From Staphylococcus felis (GTDB lineage: Bacteria > Bacillota > Bacilli > Staphylococcales > Staphylococcaceae), in assembly GCF_003012915.1 (NCBI RefSeq), contig NZ_CP027770.1, forward strand, positions 1,984,001 to 2,048,000: a DNA stretch of 64,000 nucleotides, written 5' to 3'. Positions 49,659-59,083 of the stretch are shown piece by piece; the stretch's first letter is position 1, and every line of letters starts with the position of its first letter. Under the pieces are notes generated by a model. It had not been told where the DNA came from, made no database searches, and was given only the letters and a program-made list of their open reading frames with translations. Position numbers and translations under genes: made by a program.

Positions 49659-51881
49659 CTATTTCTCATTTGTTATAAAGTAATGATTATCTTGAAAAAT
49701 GATAGATATATGGCTATTTTTGGAAGTGTTGTATGTTTTGATATCTAATGAGTTCAACCTTTTTAAAATTTCAGGATGAGGAAGATGATAAACATTGTTT
49801 TGTCCAGAAGAAATTAATGCCACTTTAGGATGAATTGTTTTTAAAAATTTTTCAGAACTACTTGTTTTACTACCGTGATGACCTACTTTTAATAATTCAA
49901 TTGTCGGTAATGAATACTTTGATAAAAGCTGTTTTTCATTTAATTCAGTTGCATCTCCCATAAGTAATGTATCAATATTGTTAAAGCTAGCTAATGTGAC
50001 AATAGAATGTTCGTTCGGATCATCACTATTTTGAATATCTGTATTGTAAAATTTGAATGTAAATTCACCTAACTGAATTTGGTGTTGATTTAGGTATGAT
50101 TGAACTTTAATATCTCTTTCATTCGATAGTTGTATGATTGTTTTTAACTTTTCTTTATCAAACTTATTGGGGTTAATGATAATTTGTTTAATTTTAATCG
50201 CATCTACTAAATGCTTTAGTTCTCCAATATGGTCTTGATGATCATGCGTAAGGACTAGATAATCAATTGTTCGAATGCCTCTTTTCTTAAACAATGGTAA
50301 TATTCTTTTTTCTGAAATATTATAAGTTGAGTTAAATGCTTTTAATCTTTCATTTTTACCTCCTGTGTCGATCATTAGTTTTTTACCGTTTTGACTTTCA
50401 AATAAAATGCTATCTCCCTGACCAACATCGATAACTGTCATTCGATTAACGTGATGAGTCATAAAAATTGAAGACATGTATATCAAAACGAACATCATAG
50501 ACAGCGCTAAAAAATAGCGATTATATTTACACAGAAGCATCAATATAAACATGAAGACTACAAATATAAAATAACCTACTTCACCAGCGTGAGGTATAAA
50601 AAAGTGTATAGCTGTCATAGGATTAAATATAAATATTAAGCATTGCTCCAGGTGAAATAAAATATAAAATGGGGCTTCAAATAAAAAGAGTAATTGCGGG
50701 GCCATCACGCCAAATAAAACAGTACAAAATGCAAAGGGAAGTATCAATGTACAATACAATGGAATAAAAAATACATTTGTAATCAGGCCTAACCATTGAA
50801 ATTCATTCAAATGATGATATGAGATAGCTAGTGTTCCAATGGTAGAAAGAAAACTAGTAATGAATAGGACTTTAATAAATGATAAGTGTATATAGCACTT
50901 TTGTAAAAAGATAAGTAAAAAACAAATTGTAAAAGAGAATTGGAATCCTATATGATAATGCAATTGAGGCTCAAAAAAGCTTAATAGCAAATATGTGACT
51001 AATAATAAATGAAGGCTAGCAATGTGAAGCCATTTTGAAAAAACTAAACCTAACATCGTCATGAATACAGCGCGTTCGGCACTTGGAGAATAACCAGTAA
51101 AAATTAAGAATACCGGTAAAATGATCAAAAGGGTCAATTTAACTATAAATCTAGGGATAGGCATTCGTTTTAAAAGATTATTCAACAGAAACGTAAATAT
51201 ACCGACGTGTGTACCGCTAATAGCATATAAATGAGAAATACCGAGACTACGTATAATCTCTCTATAATTGTGATCTAAAAATTGAGTTTGGCCTGTAATA
51301 AGTGCGATTATAGTTCTCTTGCCATGAATATTTGAATTCATTATGCGTTCAGTTGCGATGTTTTTATAATATTCTATTCGATTCATTAGATTTGGTTTTC
51401 TTTTAAAACATTGTGCTGTTTGAAGGGTTTTGATAGTGAAATATGCCGGTGCTCCTTTGATTGATGAAGGCTTGATTTTGCCTTCGACAGTACATGAATA
51501 ATTTAATATAAAGGAAGCATTAGGCCGATACATACGTTTAAGGTTATAAGAAGACAAAATGAAGTGATTATGGTTAGACGTAATATTAGCGGTGTATTGA
51601 TTATTTTTGATTAGAGGGAGACTATTGAAGTCAATGTTCATTTTTATACTTATGGGAGATGGGAAATTAATTTGGGGATGCTGTTGGGAGTTGTATTCTT
51701 TTAGCATATAAGATTCAACGTTATAACCTAAAATGCTTACAAATACGATTAGTATATAAAATGGAATTGGATATTTTTTAAAAACCATACTGCATGTTAA
51801 TGTTAAGAATAAAAAACATGCAGTATACAAATGGTGATAAAAAATCTGTCCGATTACATAACTTAAAAGTAAGTAAATCAT
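49659..51881 (-). CDS. comEC: DNA uptake channel protein ComEC
   Basis: ComEC forms the transmembrane channel for single-stranded DNA in transformation. The 740-residue protein has N-terminal helices and an OB-like domain, then a multi-helix competence domain containing HLYAISGTHVGIFTFLLNNLLKR near residue 210. A C-terminal MBL-fold domain follows with LTHDHQDHIGELKHL near 545 and VGHHGSKTSSSEKF near 670. These metal-site histidines are intact, so the nuclease domain may be active. Its ATG overlaps the comEB stop as ATGA. Confidence 0.93.
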   Translation of the reverse strand: MIYLLLSYVIGQIFYHHLYTACFLFLTLTCSMVFKKYPIPFYILIVFVSILGYNVESYMLKEYNSQQHPQINFPSPISIKMNIDFNSLPLIKNNQYTANITSNHNHFILSSYNLKRMYRPNASFILNYSCTVEGKIKPSSIKGAPAYFTIKTLQTAQCFKRKPNLMNRIEYYKNIATERIMNSNIHGKRTIIALITGQTQFLDHNYREIIRSLGISHLYAISGTHVGIFTFLLNNLLKRMPIPRFIVKLTLLIILPVFLIFTGYSPSAERAVFMTMLGLVFSKWLHIASLHLLLVTYLLLSFFEPQLHYHIGFQFSFTICFLLIFLQKCYIHLSFIKVLFITSFLSTIGTLAISYHHLNEFQWLGLITNVFFIPLYCTLILPFAFCTVLFGVMAPQLLFLFEAPFYILFHLEQCLIFIFNPMTAIHFFIPHAGEVGYFIFVVFMFILMLLCKYNRYFLALSMMFVLIYMSSIFMTHHVNRMTVIDVGQGDSILFESQNGKKLMIDTGGKNERLKAFNSTYNISEKRILPLFKKRGIRTIDYLVLTHDHQDHIGELKHLVDAIKIKQIIINPNKFDKEKLKTIIQLSNERDIKVQSYLNQHQIQLGEFTFKFYNTDIQNSDDPNEHSIVTLASFNNIDTLLMGDATELNEKQLLSKYSLPTIELLKVGHHGSKTSSSEKFLKTIHPKVALISSGQNNVYHLPHPEILKRLNSLDIKTYNTSKNSHISIIFQDNHYFITNEK

Positions 51882-52342
51882 GCTTCATCTAAAAACATTT
51901 GAGCAATATGGTTTGCATCAAAAGGAACTTTTTCAAATTTCACACCAGACTGCTGTAATAATTCAATTGCGTATGGATGATTACGATAGTCTTGTGCATA
52001 ATATATAGTTTTAATACCCGCTTGAATTATTGATTTAGTACAATTTAAGCACGGAAAATGAGTGACATATATAGTCGCGTTTTCAGTTCGGACACCTTGC
52101 TTTGAACATTGTAATAATGCATTCATTTCTGCGTGTATAGTTCGAATACAATGCCCATTTTCAATTAGACAGCCGTCGTCTATACAATGTACTTCACCAG
52201 CAACAGAGCCATTATACCCTCCAGCAATTATGCGATTGTCCTTAATAATTGTTGCACCGACAGATAGTCTTTGACACGTTGAGCGTAATGATAGTAAATG
52301 TGCTTGCGCCATAAAGTAATCATCCCATTTGATTCGATCCAT
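51878..52342 (-). CDS. comEB: dCMP deaminase-like protein ComEB
   Basis: This is a 154-residue zinc-dependent deoxycytidylate deaminase-family protein. The active-site motif HAEMNAL (His-Ala-Glu) lies near residue 70, with PCLNC near 98 for the other two zinc ligands. It probably converts dCMP to dUMP. It sits in the com operon but is not itself known to be required for uptake. The ATG at 52342 follows GAGGTGATACAT. Confidence 0.92.
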   Translation of the reverse strand: MDRIKWDDYFMAQAHLLSLRSTCQRLSVGATIIKDNRIIAGGYNGSVAGEVHCIDDGCLIENGHCIRTIHAEMNALLQCSKQGVRTENATIYVTHFPCLNCTKSIIQAGIKTIYYAQDYRNHPYAIELLQQSGVKFEKVPFDANHIAQMFLDEA

Positions 52343-52421
52343 ATGTATCACCTCTAATATTACTTTAATTGAATCAAGTTGATTATAACTAAACTATTAA
52401 AACGAAGCGAGTAAATCATCA

Positions 52422-53078
52422 TTAAACTACAAAATACTCTTTTAAATTTTCAAACGTTTTATCGCCAATGCCCTTAACTTCTTTCAATTCATCGATTGAT
52501 TGAAATTGACCATGTTCTTCTCTATACATCAAAATAGTCTGAGCTTTTGCAGGCCCTATACCTGGTATTTCAGTTAAATCTGATTCTTCTGCTGTATTTA
52601 GGTTAATGGGTTGCGTTTTATTTTGACTTTGAGATGAATGATGAGCTGTTGAAGAAGTCGTATCATTCTTTGAAGGTATAATAATCATCTTTTGATCAGT
52701 CAATCGTTCTGCGAGATTAACTTGAGTTAAATCAGCATCGGAACGCAATTGTGCTTTGTTAACAAGCTGCTGTACTCTATCGTTAGACTTCATAGTATAA
52801 GTATTGGGATTTTTGACAGCACCTTTTATATCAACAATAATTTCGATATTTTTTTGGCTTGCATTTTCTGTTTGTTTTTCATGAGTTGATGTATCTTCTA
52901 GCACTGTTTCATCTATTAAGTCTGAAGGTGCTGATGCATTTTCATCAGCTTTAAATTGATTAAATAGTAAAACTGCCACTAAAACAAGTAGAACACTAAT
53001 GATAATGATAAAGACTTTGTATTTCGATAGAAAGTCGTTTAATAAGTTTAACTGATTAATAAAAAGCACCCCTTTCAT
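52422..53078 (-). CDS. comEA: Competence DNA-binding protein ComEA
   Basis: ComEA is a membrane-anchored receptor for incoming double-stranded DNA. It has one N-terminal membrane helix (IIIISVLLVLVAVLLFNQF, about residues 24–42), an acidic linker, a SLBB-like domain (IIVDIKGAVKNPNTYTM..., about 82–135), and a C-terminal double helix-hairpin-helix (LTEIPGIGPAKAQTIL and LKEVKGIGDKTFENLKEY). The start is uncertain: the first ATG (53078) has no ribosome-binding site. AGGGGTG (53074–53068) would fit a start further in, where the frame offers only GTG (53069) or ATT (53060, giving INQLNLL). The start region is also inside a terminator hairpin. Confidence 0.88.
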   Translation of the reverse strand: MKGVLFINQLNLLNDFLSKYKVFIIIISVLLVLVAVLLFNQFKADENASAPSDLIDETVLEDTSTHEKQTENASQKNIEIIVDIKGAVKNPNTYTMKSNDRVQQLVNKAQLRSDADLTQVNLAERLTDQKMIIIPSKNDTTSSTAHHSSQSQNKTQPINLNTAEESDLTEIPGIGPAKAQTILMYREEHGQFQSIDELKEVKGIGDKTFENLKEYFVV

Positions 53079-53106
53079 ACTGATACATGTATAAAAGAGG
53101 TGTTTT
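53061..53106 (-). terminator. Terminator hairpin overlapping the comEA start
   Basis: GTATAAAAGAGGTGTTTT (53089–53106) pairs with AAAAGCACCCCTTTCATAC (53062–53080) with one bulge and two G-T pairs. On the minus strand it is followed by CTTTTT. It lies 4 bp after the stop of the methyltransferase gene. The comEA ribosome-binding sequence AGGGGTG and first ATG lie in the downstream arm. Confidence 0.82.
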
Positions 53107-53109
53107 ACT

Positions 53110-53835
53110 TTATTTTTTTGCTATGAAAAACAAGCGATTGCTTTCTGGATTTTGATTCTCAAAATCAAAATCATAGAAAGTTTTAATATCTTTAAAACCA
53201 ATCAATTTTAACATTTCTAGGTACTGATCTTTTTCTAAAACCACTTGAAAATGTGTTTCGTCATAGCGTGTATATTGTCCAGAATCGTCATTTTTTATAA
53301 AAAACGTTAAATCATGATAAATACTATTGGGTAATTCGCCATGTTCAGCTTTCCAAACTAATGTTAATGATTCTCTATCATCTACGTATAGTTGGTTGTC
53401 AAATTGCGTGATAACTTTATACAATGTATGTACATCAAAGATTAAAGTGCCTCCCTCATTTAAATGATGAAATACGTGATTAAATGTATTCATCACCTCT
53501 TCTACTTCGGGCACGTAATTTAAAGAATCACATAGTATTGTAATCATATCAAACGATCTATCTAAATGAAGGTCACTCATATCACCAGTTACCCACGTTA
53601 CATCATTTGATTTTCTCGCAGCTATTTGTAACATTTCTGCACTAAGATCCATACCATATACATTAGGAAAAATATGTGTTAATTGACTAGTCAAAGTCCC
53701 TGTGCCACATCCCAAATCTAATATGGATTGATAATTATTTTTGACAGCGATTTCTTTGATTAAGTTCAACCACAAATCATAGGGCTGATCATTTGAAAGG
53801 ATATCATAAAAATGACTCAAATTTTGATATTGCAT
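53110..53835 (-). CDS. Class I SAM-dependent methyltransferase (YqeM)
   Basis: The 241-residue protein has the classical motif I LDLGCGTGTLTSQL near residue 41, motif II GMDLSAEMLQIA near 65, and TGDMSDLHLDRSFDMITILCDSLNYVP following. The substrate is unknown; B. subtilis YqeM is at the same place. Its ATG overlaps the rsfS stop by one base, so it is part of the yqeH-aroE-yhbY-nadD-yqeK-rsfS-yqeM operon and is followed by the strong hairpin at 53061–53106. Confidence 0.88.
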   Translation of the reverse strand: MQYQNLSHFYDILSNDQPYDLWLNLIKEIAVKNNYQSILDLGCGTGTLTSQLTHIFPNVYGMDLSAEMLQIAARKSNDVTWVTGDMSDLHLDRSFDMITILCDSLNYVPEVEEVMNTFNHVFHHLNEGGTLIFDVHTLYKVITQFDNQLYVDDRESLTLVWKAEHGELPNSIYHDLTFFIKNDDSGQYTRYDETHFQVVLEKDQYLEMLKLIGFKDIKTFYDFDFENQNPESNRLFFIAKK

Positions 53836-54191
53836 TATCTTTGTATAGCCTCTTGATAGCCTAACATTTCTGCATCGCTGTACAATTTTTCGATATTATA
53901 ATAATAACGTTCATCTTTATGAAAAACGTGAACAACAACATCTACTAAATCAATCAAAATCCAACGCCCTTCATTAAATCCTTCAATTCTTTTAACCTCT
54001 ATACCCATTTCATGTGCTGCATCTTTAACAGATTTTGCAATAGCTTGGACTTGACGTTCATTATTACCATGACAAATAACAAAGTAATCAGTAACATCTG
54101 AAATTTCTTTCATTGTAATAGATACAATATCTTCTGCTTTTTTATCGTCTGCAGCTTTAATGCTTAAAGTTAATAGTTCTTTCGAATTCAT
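53835..54191 (-). CDS. rsfS: Ribosomal silencing factor RsfS
   Basis: RsfS binds L14 on the large subunit and blocks subunit joining when nutrients are low. The 118-residue protein carries the family core DYFVICHGNNERQVQAIAKSV near residue 36 and EGFNEGRWILIDLVDVVVHVFHKDERYYYNIEKLY near 70–105. It lies 11 bp downstream of yqeK. Confidence 0.95.
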   Translation of the reverse strand: MNSKELLTLSIKAADDKKAEDIVSITMKEISDVTDYFVICHGNNERQVQAIAKSVKDAAHEMGIEVKRIEGFNEGRWILIDLVDVVVHVFHKDERYYYNIEKLYSDAEMLGYQEAIQR

Positions 54192-54202
54192 TTAATCATC
54201 CT

Positions 54203-54775
54203 TTATTTAGATTCATTTAAATTATAATAATTAAGGCAATCAATTGTTCTCTGATATACCGTAACATCTTTAGAGACAAGATACATAACGGTACGTTTAG
54301 ATATTTCGTAAATTGTACGATCTAAGCCTTTGCCACTATAGACAAAAGAGCGAATCTCATCGACACCTGGTGTTTTACGTCCAGGTTCGATATAATCAGC
54401 GATAAAAACCAGCTTTTCTGTTTTTGTCATATTTTTTCGTCCTGTTGTATGGTTAGCAATGGCTAATAAAATCTCCTTATCTGAAATATGATATTGATGT
54501 TCCATAATTGCAGCACATACTGGGCCGTGTAAAATTTCTGTACCGTAACTTAAAAGATTAGAATCAAGTTCGTACTCGGTCACCTTTTGATATAATGAAC
54601 TTAAATCATCATACTTACAAAAGTCATGTAAAATTCCTGCTAACTCAGCTTTTTGGGCATCACCTTCATATATCTTAGAAAGTTTTACAGCTGTTTCAGC
54701 TACACGAATAGAGTGATCGAATCGTTTTTGAGGTAACTTTTGTTCAACAAGTTCTATTGCAAACGCCTTATCCAT
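54203..54775 (-). CDS. yqeK: HD-domain hydrolase YqeK (Ap4A hydrolase family)
   Basis: This is a 190-residue HD-domain phosphohydrolase. The metal ligands appear as RFDHSIRVAETAV near residue 18, the HD pair in GILHDFCKYDD near 53, HGPVCAAIMEHQY near 90, and D in FIADYIEPGRKTPGVDEIRS near 130. YqeK proteins hydrolyse diadenosine tetraphosphate symmetrically. The ATG at 54775 overlaps the end of nadD by 8 bp behind GGAGG; upstream codons to 54805 are unlikely. Confidence 0.9.
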   Translation of the reverse strand: MDKAFAIELVEQKLPQKRFDHSIRVAETAVKLSKIYEGDAQKAELAGILHDFCKYDDLSSLYQKVTEYELDSNLLSYGTEILHGPVCAAIMEHQYHISDKEILLAIANHTTGRKNMTKTEKLVFIADYIEPGRKTPGVDEIRSFVYSGKGLDRTIYEISKRTVMYLVSKDVTVYQRTIDCLNYYNLNESK

Positions 54776-55334
54776 ATAAATCTTCCTCCAAAATATACTT
54801 TTCAATATTCAACGGTACCCACATATGGATGGTTTGATGCGATTGTCGTCGTTTTCTAATTTCTGTAGAACTTATTTCCATGTTAGGTATGTTCACATTT
54901 AAGATTGAGTCATCAACGATTGTTTTTTCTTGACCTCGATTGACGACAATAAACGTTACAAACGATTTAAGCTCTTCAATCCGATACCACTTATTTAATT
55001 GTAAATATTGGTCGGTACCAATCACAAAAAAGAGTTTTGCATTTGGATGCTTCTTATCAATCGTTTTCATCGTATCAAAAGTAAAACTTTCGCCTTTTCT
55101 TTCAATCTCATCCAAATATATTGTGCCGAATCCTAAATTTTCAATAACCAGTTCAACCATTTTTATTCGGTGCTTTACGTTGATGGGATTTTCCACTTTT
55201 TTTAAAGGCGATATATAACTAGGCACAATATAAAAATAATCTGGTTTAATTTGCGCATTAACTTCACTAATAATCATTTCATGTGCACTATGAATTGGAT
55301 TAAACTGTCCTCCGTAGACAACTATTTTATCCAT
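54768..55334 (-). CDS. nadD: Nicotinate-nucleotide adenylyltransferase NadD
   Basis: NadD converts nicotinate mononucleotide to deamido-NAD in NAD synthesis. The 188-residue nucleotidyltransferase carries the (H/T)xGH-type motif in YGGQFNPIHSAHEM near residue 8 and the second motif SSTEIRKRRQSHQTI near 155. It follows yhbY with a 1-base overlap (TAATG). Confidence 0.94.
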   Translation of the reverse strand: MDKIVVYGGQFNPIHSAHEMIISEVNAQIKPDYFYIVPSYISPLKKVENPINVKHRIKMVELVIENLGFGTIYLDEIERKGESFTFDTMKTIDKKHPNAKLFFVIGTDQYLQLNKWYRIEELKSFVTFIVVNRGQEKTIVDDSILNVNIPNMEISSTEIRKRRQSHQTIHMWVPLNIEKYILEEDLYG

Positions 55335-55627
55335 TAAGGTAACTCGATTTGTTTGCTTTCTTTAGATTCTCTATATAAAACAATCATAGAACCAATTAAC
55401 TGCACCAAATGACTATTAGTTTGCACGCTTAACTCATTTGCAAGTTCTTGCTTATCGTCTAAGTTGTTTTGTAAAATATGAATCTTAATTAATTCTCTTT
55501 TTTCAAGTGTCTCATCTAATTGTGTAATCATATTTGAGTTAATACCAGACTTCCCAATTTGAAAAATAGGGTCAATATGGTGTGCTTTGCTTCTTAAATA
55601 TCTTTTTTGTTTACCTGTTAAAACCAT
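55334..55627 (-). CDS. yhbY: YhbY family RNA-binding (CRM domain) protein
   Basis: This is a 97-residue CRM-domain protein that binds pre-50S ribosomal particles. It begins LTGKQKRYLRSKAHHIDPIFQIGKSGI, with the conserved GKSG (GxxG-type) loop near residue 27. It lies 14 bp downstream of aroE and overlaps nadD by one base. Confidence 0.92.
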   Translation of the reverse strand: MVLTGKQKRYLRSKAHHIDPIFQIGKSGINSNMITQLDETLEKRELIKIHILQNNLDDKQELANELSVQTNSHLVQLIGSMIVLYRESKESKQIELP

Positions 55628-55641
55628 AAAAGCCTCCTTAT

Positions 55642-56439
55642 TTATAAATATTTTAAAACTGTATTTTTCATTACATCAATATTTGCCTGTTGATTTGTCC
55701 AAATTTTAAAACTTTCGGCTCCCTGATATATAAACATATCAAGACCATTATAAATCTCATTACCATTTTGATATGCTTGCTTTAAAAATTCAGTTTCAAA
55801 AGGTGTATATATAATATCACACACTAATATTTCCGGTCGTATGCCTGCCAAATTTAGAATAGTATCATTAGATTGATGCATACCTAGTGGTGTTGTGTTA
55901 ATAATAATATCATAAGTATTAATATAGTGAGGCACATCATCTAATGACATCGTCTTAACATCAAAATCCCAGTTGTTAAATCTTGAGAGAGTACGGTTGG
56001 CTACGGTAATAGGGTTCTGATTTATTAATTTTAAAGCATATGCAATCCCTTTACTAGCACCACCAGCACCTAAGATGAGAATATGTGCTTTCTCTAATTG
56101 TGGATACTTGTTTTTTAACCCTTTTACAAATCCACTGCCATCAGTATTATAACCAAACCAACGATTATTCATAATTTTAACGGTATTGACTGCCCCTATT
56201 GCTTTCGCTTCAGGTGAAATCTCGTCAAGGTATGGGATAATGCGCTCTTTATGCGGTATCGTGATATTAAAGCCGTTTAAATTTCGCTCAGAAATAATAT
56301 CTTTAATATGATGAAAATGCTTTGGATTAATATCTAAAGCCTCGTAATTATAATCAAGTTGCAAACTTTTAAAATTTGCATTGTGCATGACAGGTGACAA
56401 AGAATGTTTAATAGGATGTCCAATGACTGCAAATTTCAA
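55642..56439 (-). CDS. aroE: Shikimate dehydrogenase
   Basis: AroE reduces 3-dehydroshikimate to shikimate with NADPH for aromatic amino acids. The 265-residue protein has the substrate motif FAVIGHPIKHSLSP at the N-terminus and NITIPHKE near residue 58 (catalytic Lys). The NADP-binding segment is ILGAGGASKGIAYAL near 125, and VANRTLSR near 148 selects NADP. It lies 11 bp downstream of yqeH. Confidence 0.95.
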   Translation of the reverse strand: MKFAVIGHPIKHSLSPVMHNANFKSLQLDYNYEALDINPKHFHHIKDIISERNLNGFNITIPHKERIIPYLDEISPEAKAIGAVNTVKIMNNRWFGYNTDGSGFVKGLKNKYPQLEKAHILILGAGGASKGIAYALKLINQNPITVANRTLSRFNNWDFDVKTMSLDDVPHYINTYDIIINTTPLGMHQSNDTILNLAGIRPEILVCDIIYTPFETEFLKQAYQNGNEIYNGLDMFIYQGAESFKIWTNQQANIDVMKNTVLKYL

Positions 56440-56450
56440 TATATCACCTC

Positions 56451-57551
56451 CTACATTATCGAAGGTCTTAAAACAACATCAACTGATTTAGGAACTGTTA
56501 CTGTAACTGTAGCGCCTTCATCTATTGTAATAAACCCAAGTCCTGAGATTATGACATCATTCTTTCCATTTTCAGTTTTAAGTTGAACTTTTTTCAATTC
56601 TTCAAAATTAAAATCTTTAGCATTTGAAGGAGGACTCAAAATATGACCTATTTGTTCTTTCCACAGTTGATCCGCTTTTTCTAGCTTTGTACGATGGATT
56701 GGTAAATCATTTGAGAAATAACAAATTAATGAGCGACGCCCTCCTTTAATATAGTCAATTCTCGCAAGACCACCCAAAAATAAAGTTTGCGATTCGTTTA
56801 ATTGAAAAACACGCTGCTTAATTTCTTTTTTAGGTATAATTGTATTTAATTCTTTAGTTGTGACTAAATGTGTCATTTGATGTTCTTGTATAATGCCCGG
56901 TGTATCAAAAATAAGGCTTGTGTCATCAAGTGGGATATCAATCATATCTAATGTTGTCCCAGGAACTTTAGATGTTGTTACAACATCCTTTTCCCCAACG
57001 CTTTCTTCAATTAGCCTATTGATAAGTGTGGACTTTCCAACGTTTGTCGTTCCAACAATATATACGTCTTCGTTTTGTCTATATTTATCAATTGAAGCCA
57101 TTAATTCTTTTAAGCCATGACCTTTCATAGCCGATATCAGAACAACATCGTCTGCATATAAGCCATAATTTTTGGCCGATTGTCTAATCCATTCTGTGAC
57201 ACGACGCTTATTTATTTGTTTAGGTAATACGTCTATTTTATTTGCTGCCAGAATGATTTTCTTATTACCAACAATTCTTTTTATAGAATGGATAAAAGAT
57301 CCTTCAAAGTCAAATACGTCTACTATATTTACGACAATACCTTTTTTGTCTGCTAAATTATTTAAAAGTGTTAAAAAGTCTTCACTTTCCATACCAACAT
57401 CTTGAACTTCATTATAATTTTTTAATCTAAAACAACGTTGACAGATAACATCTTCTTCATTTAAACGCGATTGCGGAACATATCCAGGTGCGTTTTTGTT
57501 TTCGCTTTGTAACACAGCACCACAGCCTATACACTTATGAACTTCAGTCAA
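56451..57551 (-). CDS. yqeH: Circularly permuted ribosome-assembly GTPase YqeH
   Basis: YqeH helps assemble the 30S subunit. The 366-residue protein has an N-terminal zinc finger CIGCGAVLQ...CQRC (residues 7–40). The G motifs are in permuted order: G4 NKIDVLP near 107, G5 SAMKGHG near 143, then G1 GTTNVGKSTL near 167 and G3 DTPG near 218. It overlaps nothing and lies 3 bp downstream of yqeG. Confidence 0.95.
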   Translation of the reverse strand: MTEVHKCIGCGAVLQSENKNAPGYVPQSRLNEEDVICQRCFRLKNYNEVQDVGMESEDFLTLLNNLADKKGIVVNIVDVFDFEGSFIHSIKRIVGNKKIILAANKIDVLPKQINKRRVTEWIRQSAKNYGLYADDVVLISAMKGHGLKELMASIDKYRQNEDVYIVGTTNVGKSTLINRLIEESVGEKDVVTTSKVPGTTLDMIDIPLDDTSLIFDTPGIIQEHQMTHLVTTKELNTIIPKKEIKQRVFQLNESQTLFLGGLARIDYIKGGRRSLICYFSNDLPIHRTKLEKADQLWKEQIGHILSPPSNAKDFNFEELKKVQLKTENGKNDVIISGLGFITIDEGATVTVTVPKSVDVVLRPSIM

Positions 57552-57554
57552 TGA

Positions 57555-58073
57555 TTATTCCTCCCACTTTATAAAACCTTTACGCTTAAAATAATTTAAA
57601 AGTCGACGCTCAATAAGACGGTTGCATTTTGTGGCAAAGCCATCAGAATTTTTAACTGGAACAACCATAATCGTGTATAATCCATTACGATTTCCACCAA
57701 ATACATCTGTTAACATTTGGTCCCCGATGACAACGACTTCATCATGATTTAATCCCATTTGTGAAGATGCTTTTCTTAATGATTTACCTAAAGGTTTTCG
57801 AGCTTTAAAAATATAATCGACATTTAATGATTGACAAAATGATTTAACACGCTTTTCATTATTGTTTGAAACAACAGTTACCTGTATCCCTTTTTCATCT
57901 AGAGCTTTAAACCAATTTTTTACCTTTGGTGTAGGTTCAGCCTCATCCCAACCTACAAGTGTATTATCCAAATCAGTAATAACACCCTTTATTCGTCGCT
58001 TTTGTAATTCATCAAAATCAATTTCATAAATAGATTTTACATATTGATTTGGTAAAAATAAACGTTTAATCAT
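57555..58073 (-). CDS. yqeG: YqeG family HAD-type phosphatase
   Basis: This is a 172-residue HAD-superfamily IIIA phosphatase. Motif I is VITDLDNTLVGWD near residue 27, motif II VVSNNNEKR near 62, motif III with Lys ARKPLGKSL near 88, and motif IV VIGDQMLTDVFGGNRNG near 110. The substrate is not established; related mitochondrial proteins act on phosphatidylglycerophosphate. The ATG at 58073 (MIKRLFLPN) follows GGAGGAAACACG; the frame reaching 58124 is not used. Probable first gene of the yqeG–yqeM operon. Confidence 0.9.
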   Translation of the reverse strand: MIKRLFLPNQYVKSIYEIDFDELQKRRIKGVITDLDNTLVGWDEAEPTPKVKNWFKALDEKGIQVTVVSNNNEKRVKSFCQSLNVDYIFKARKPLGKSLRKASSQMGLNHDEVVVIGDQMLTDVFGGNRNGLYTIMVVPVKNSDGFATKCNRLIERRLLNYFKRKGFIKWEE

Positions 58074-58145
58074 GCACGTGTTTCCTCCAACTTTCTTTAG
58101 TTCATTCATACAATTATAACACAATTTATATTACAAAAATAAAGC

Positions 58146-58832
58146 TTATAATAAATTAATTAATTCTATAACCATTTGACTTGAAGCTTTAGAGGCAACT
58201 TTTAAAAATGCATCGAAAGTCATATTTGCTTCTGCATCTGCTAAATCAGAAATTGCTCGCGTAATGATAAATGGTACTTTAAACTGATAACATGTTTGTG
58301 CAATTGCTGCTGCTTCCATTTCTGCTGCAATTGCGGTAGGAAAATGTTGTAATATGAATTGACGTTGTTCATTAGTTCCGATAAAACTATCGCCTGAAAC
58401 AATCAATCCTTCTTTTACATTTGAATTGGTATTTTTTAACGCTTGCTCAACTTTTTCGTATAAATATGAGTCAGCCTTATAACTTTCAGGCATTCCTGGG
58501 ATTTGGCCCATATGATAACCAAATGCTCTAGCATCTGCATCATGATAACTGACTTCTGAACTGATTACAACATCACCAAGCGCCATCCCACCTTGTAAAG
58601 CCCCAGCAGACCCTGTATTGATAATATAATCTGGATTAAAACAGTGAATTAACAGTGTGGTTGCCATTGCTACATTTACCTTACCAATTCCACTTTGAAT
58701 TAATACAACATCTTTATTTTCAAGGCTCCCTCTATAAAACAGTGTATGTGCGATTTGTTGCACTTCTAAATTCGTCATACGTTCTTTTAAAATATGAACT
58801 TCTTCTTCCATCGCTCCAATAATACCAATCAT
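58146..58832 (-). CDS. mtnN: 5'-methylthioadenosine/S-adenosylhomocysteine nucleosidase
   Basis: MtnN (Pfs) cleaves adenine from MTA and SAH, feeding methionine salvage and AI-2 precursor formation. The 228-residue protein starts MIGIIGAMEEEV (catalytic Glu12) and has IINTGSAGALQ near residue 73. The substrate-binding AAEMEAAAIAQ lies near 171, with the catalytic Asp in RAISDLADAEA near 196. It stands between yqeG (72 bp) and the terminator of the 5-oxoproline operon. Confidence 0.95.
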   Translation of the reverse strand: MIGIIGAMEEEVHILKERMTNLEVQQIAHTLFYRGSLENKDVVLIQSGIGKVNVAMATTLLIHCFNPDYIINTGSAGALQGGMALGDVVISSEVSYHDADARAFGYHMGQIPGMPESYKADSYLYEKVEQALKNTNSNVKEGLIVSGDSFIGTNEQRQFILQHFPTAIAAEMEAAAIAQTCYQFKVPFIITRAISDLADAEANMTFDAFLKVASKASSQMVIELINLL

Positions 58833-59016
58833 TTATTTTAACTCCTTTTGTATGTTTTTAATATATAATGAGTCTTTAAATTACGAAATCAGTTGTTATT
58901 TTATCATATTCAGTCTTATTAAGTCGTTGATAACTCTAAAAAATACGATAACTTACCTTAACGCGAATTGAAATTAAGCTCAATATAAGATTAAAGTACG
59001 TCTTATTAATCATCAT

Positions 59017-59070
59017 AAAGAGCCCAAGCACTATTGGGCATCAACATGTCTTATAGCGCTTGGACTCTTT
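59017..59070. terminator. Terminator behind the NRAMP-like gene
   Basis: AAAGAGCCCAAGCACTAT (59017–59034) pairs with ATAGCGCTTGGACTCTTT (59053–59070) with two mismatches, a 16-of-18 stem. It lies 13 bp after the stop codon of the NRAMP-like gene. The T-runs are short. The rest of 58833–59083 has no gene. Confidence 0.75.
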
Positions 59071-59083
59071 ATTTATATTAATA

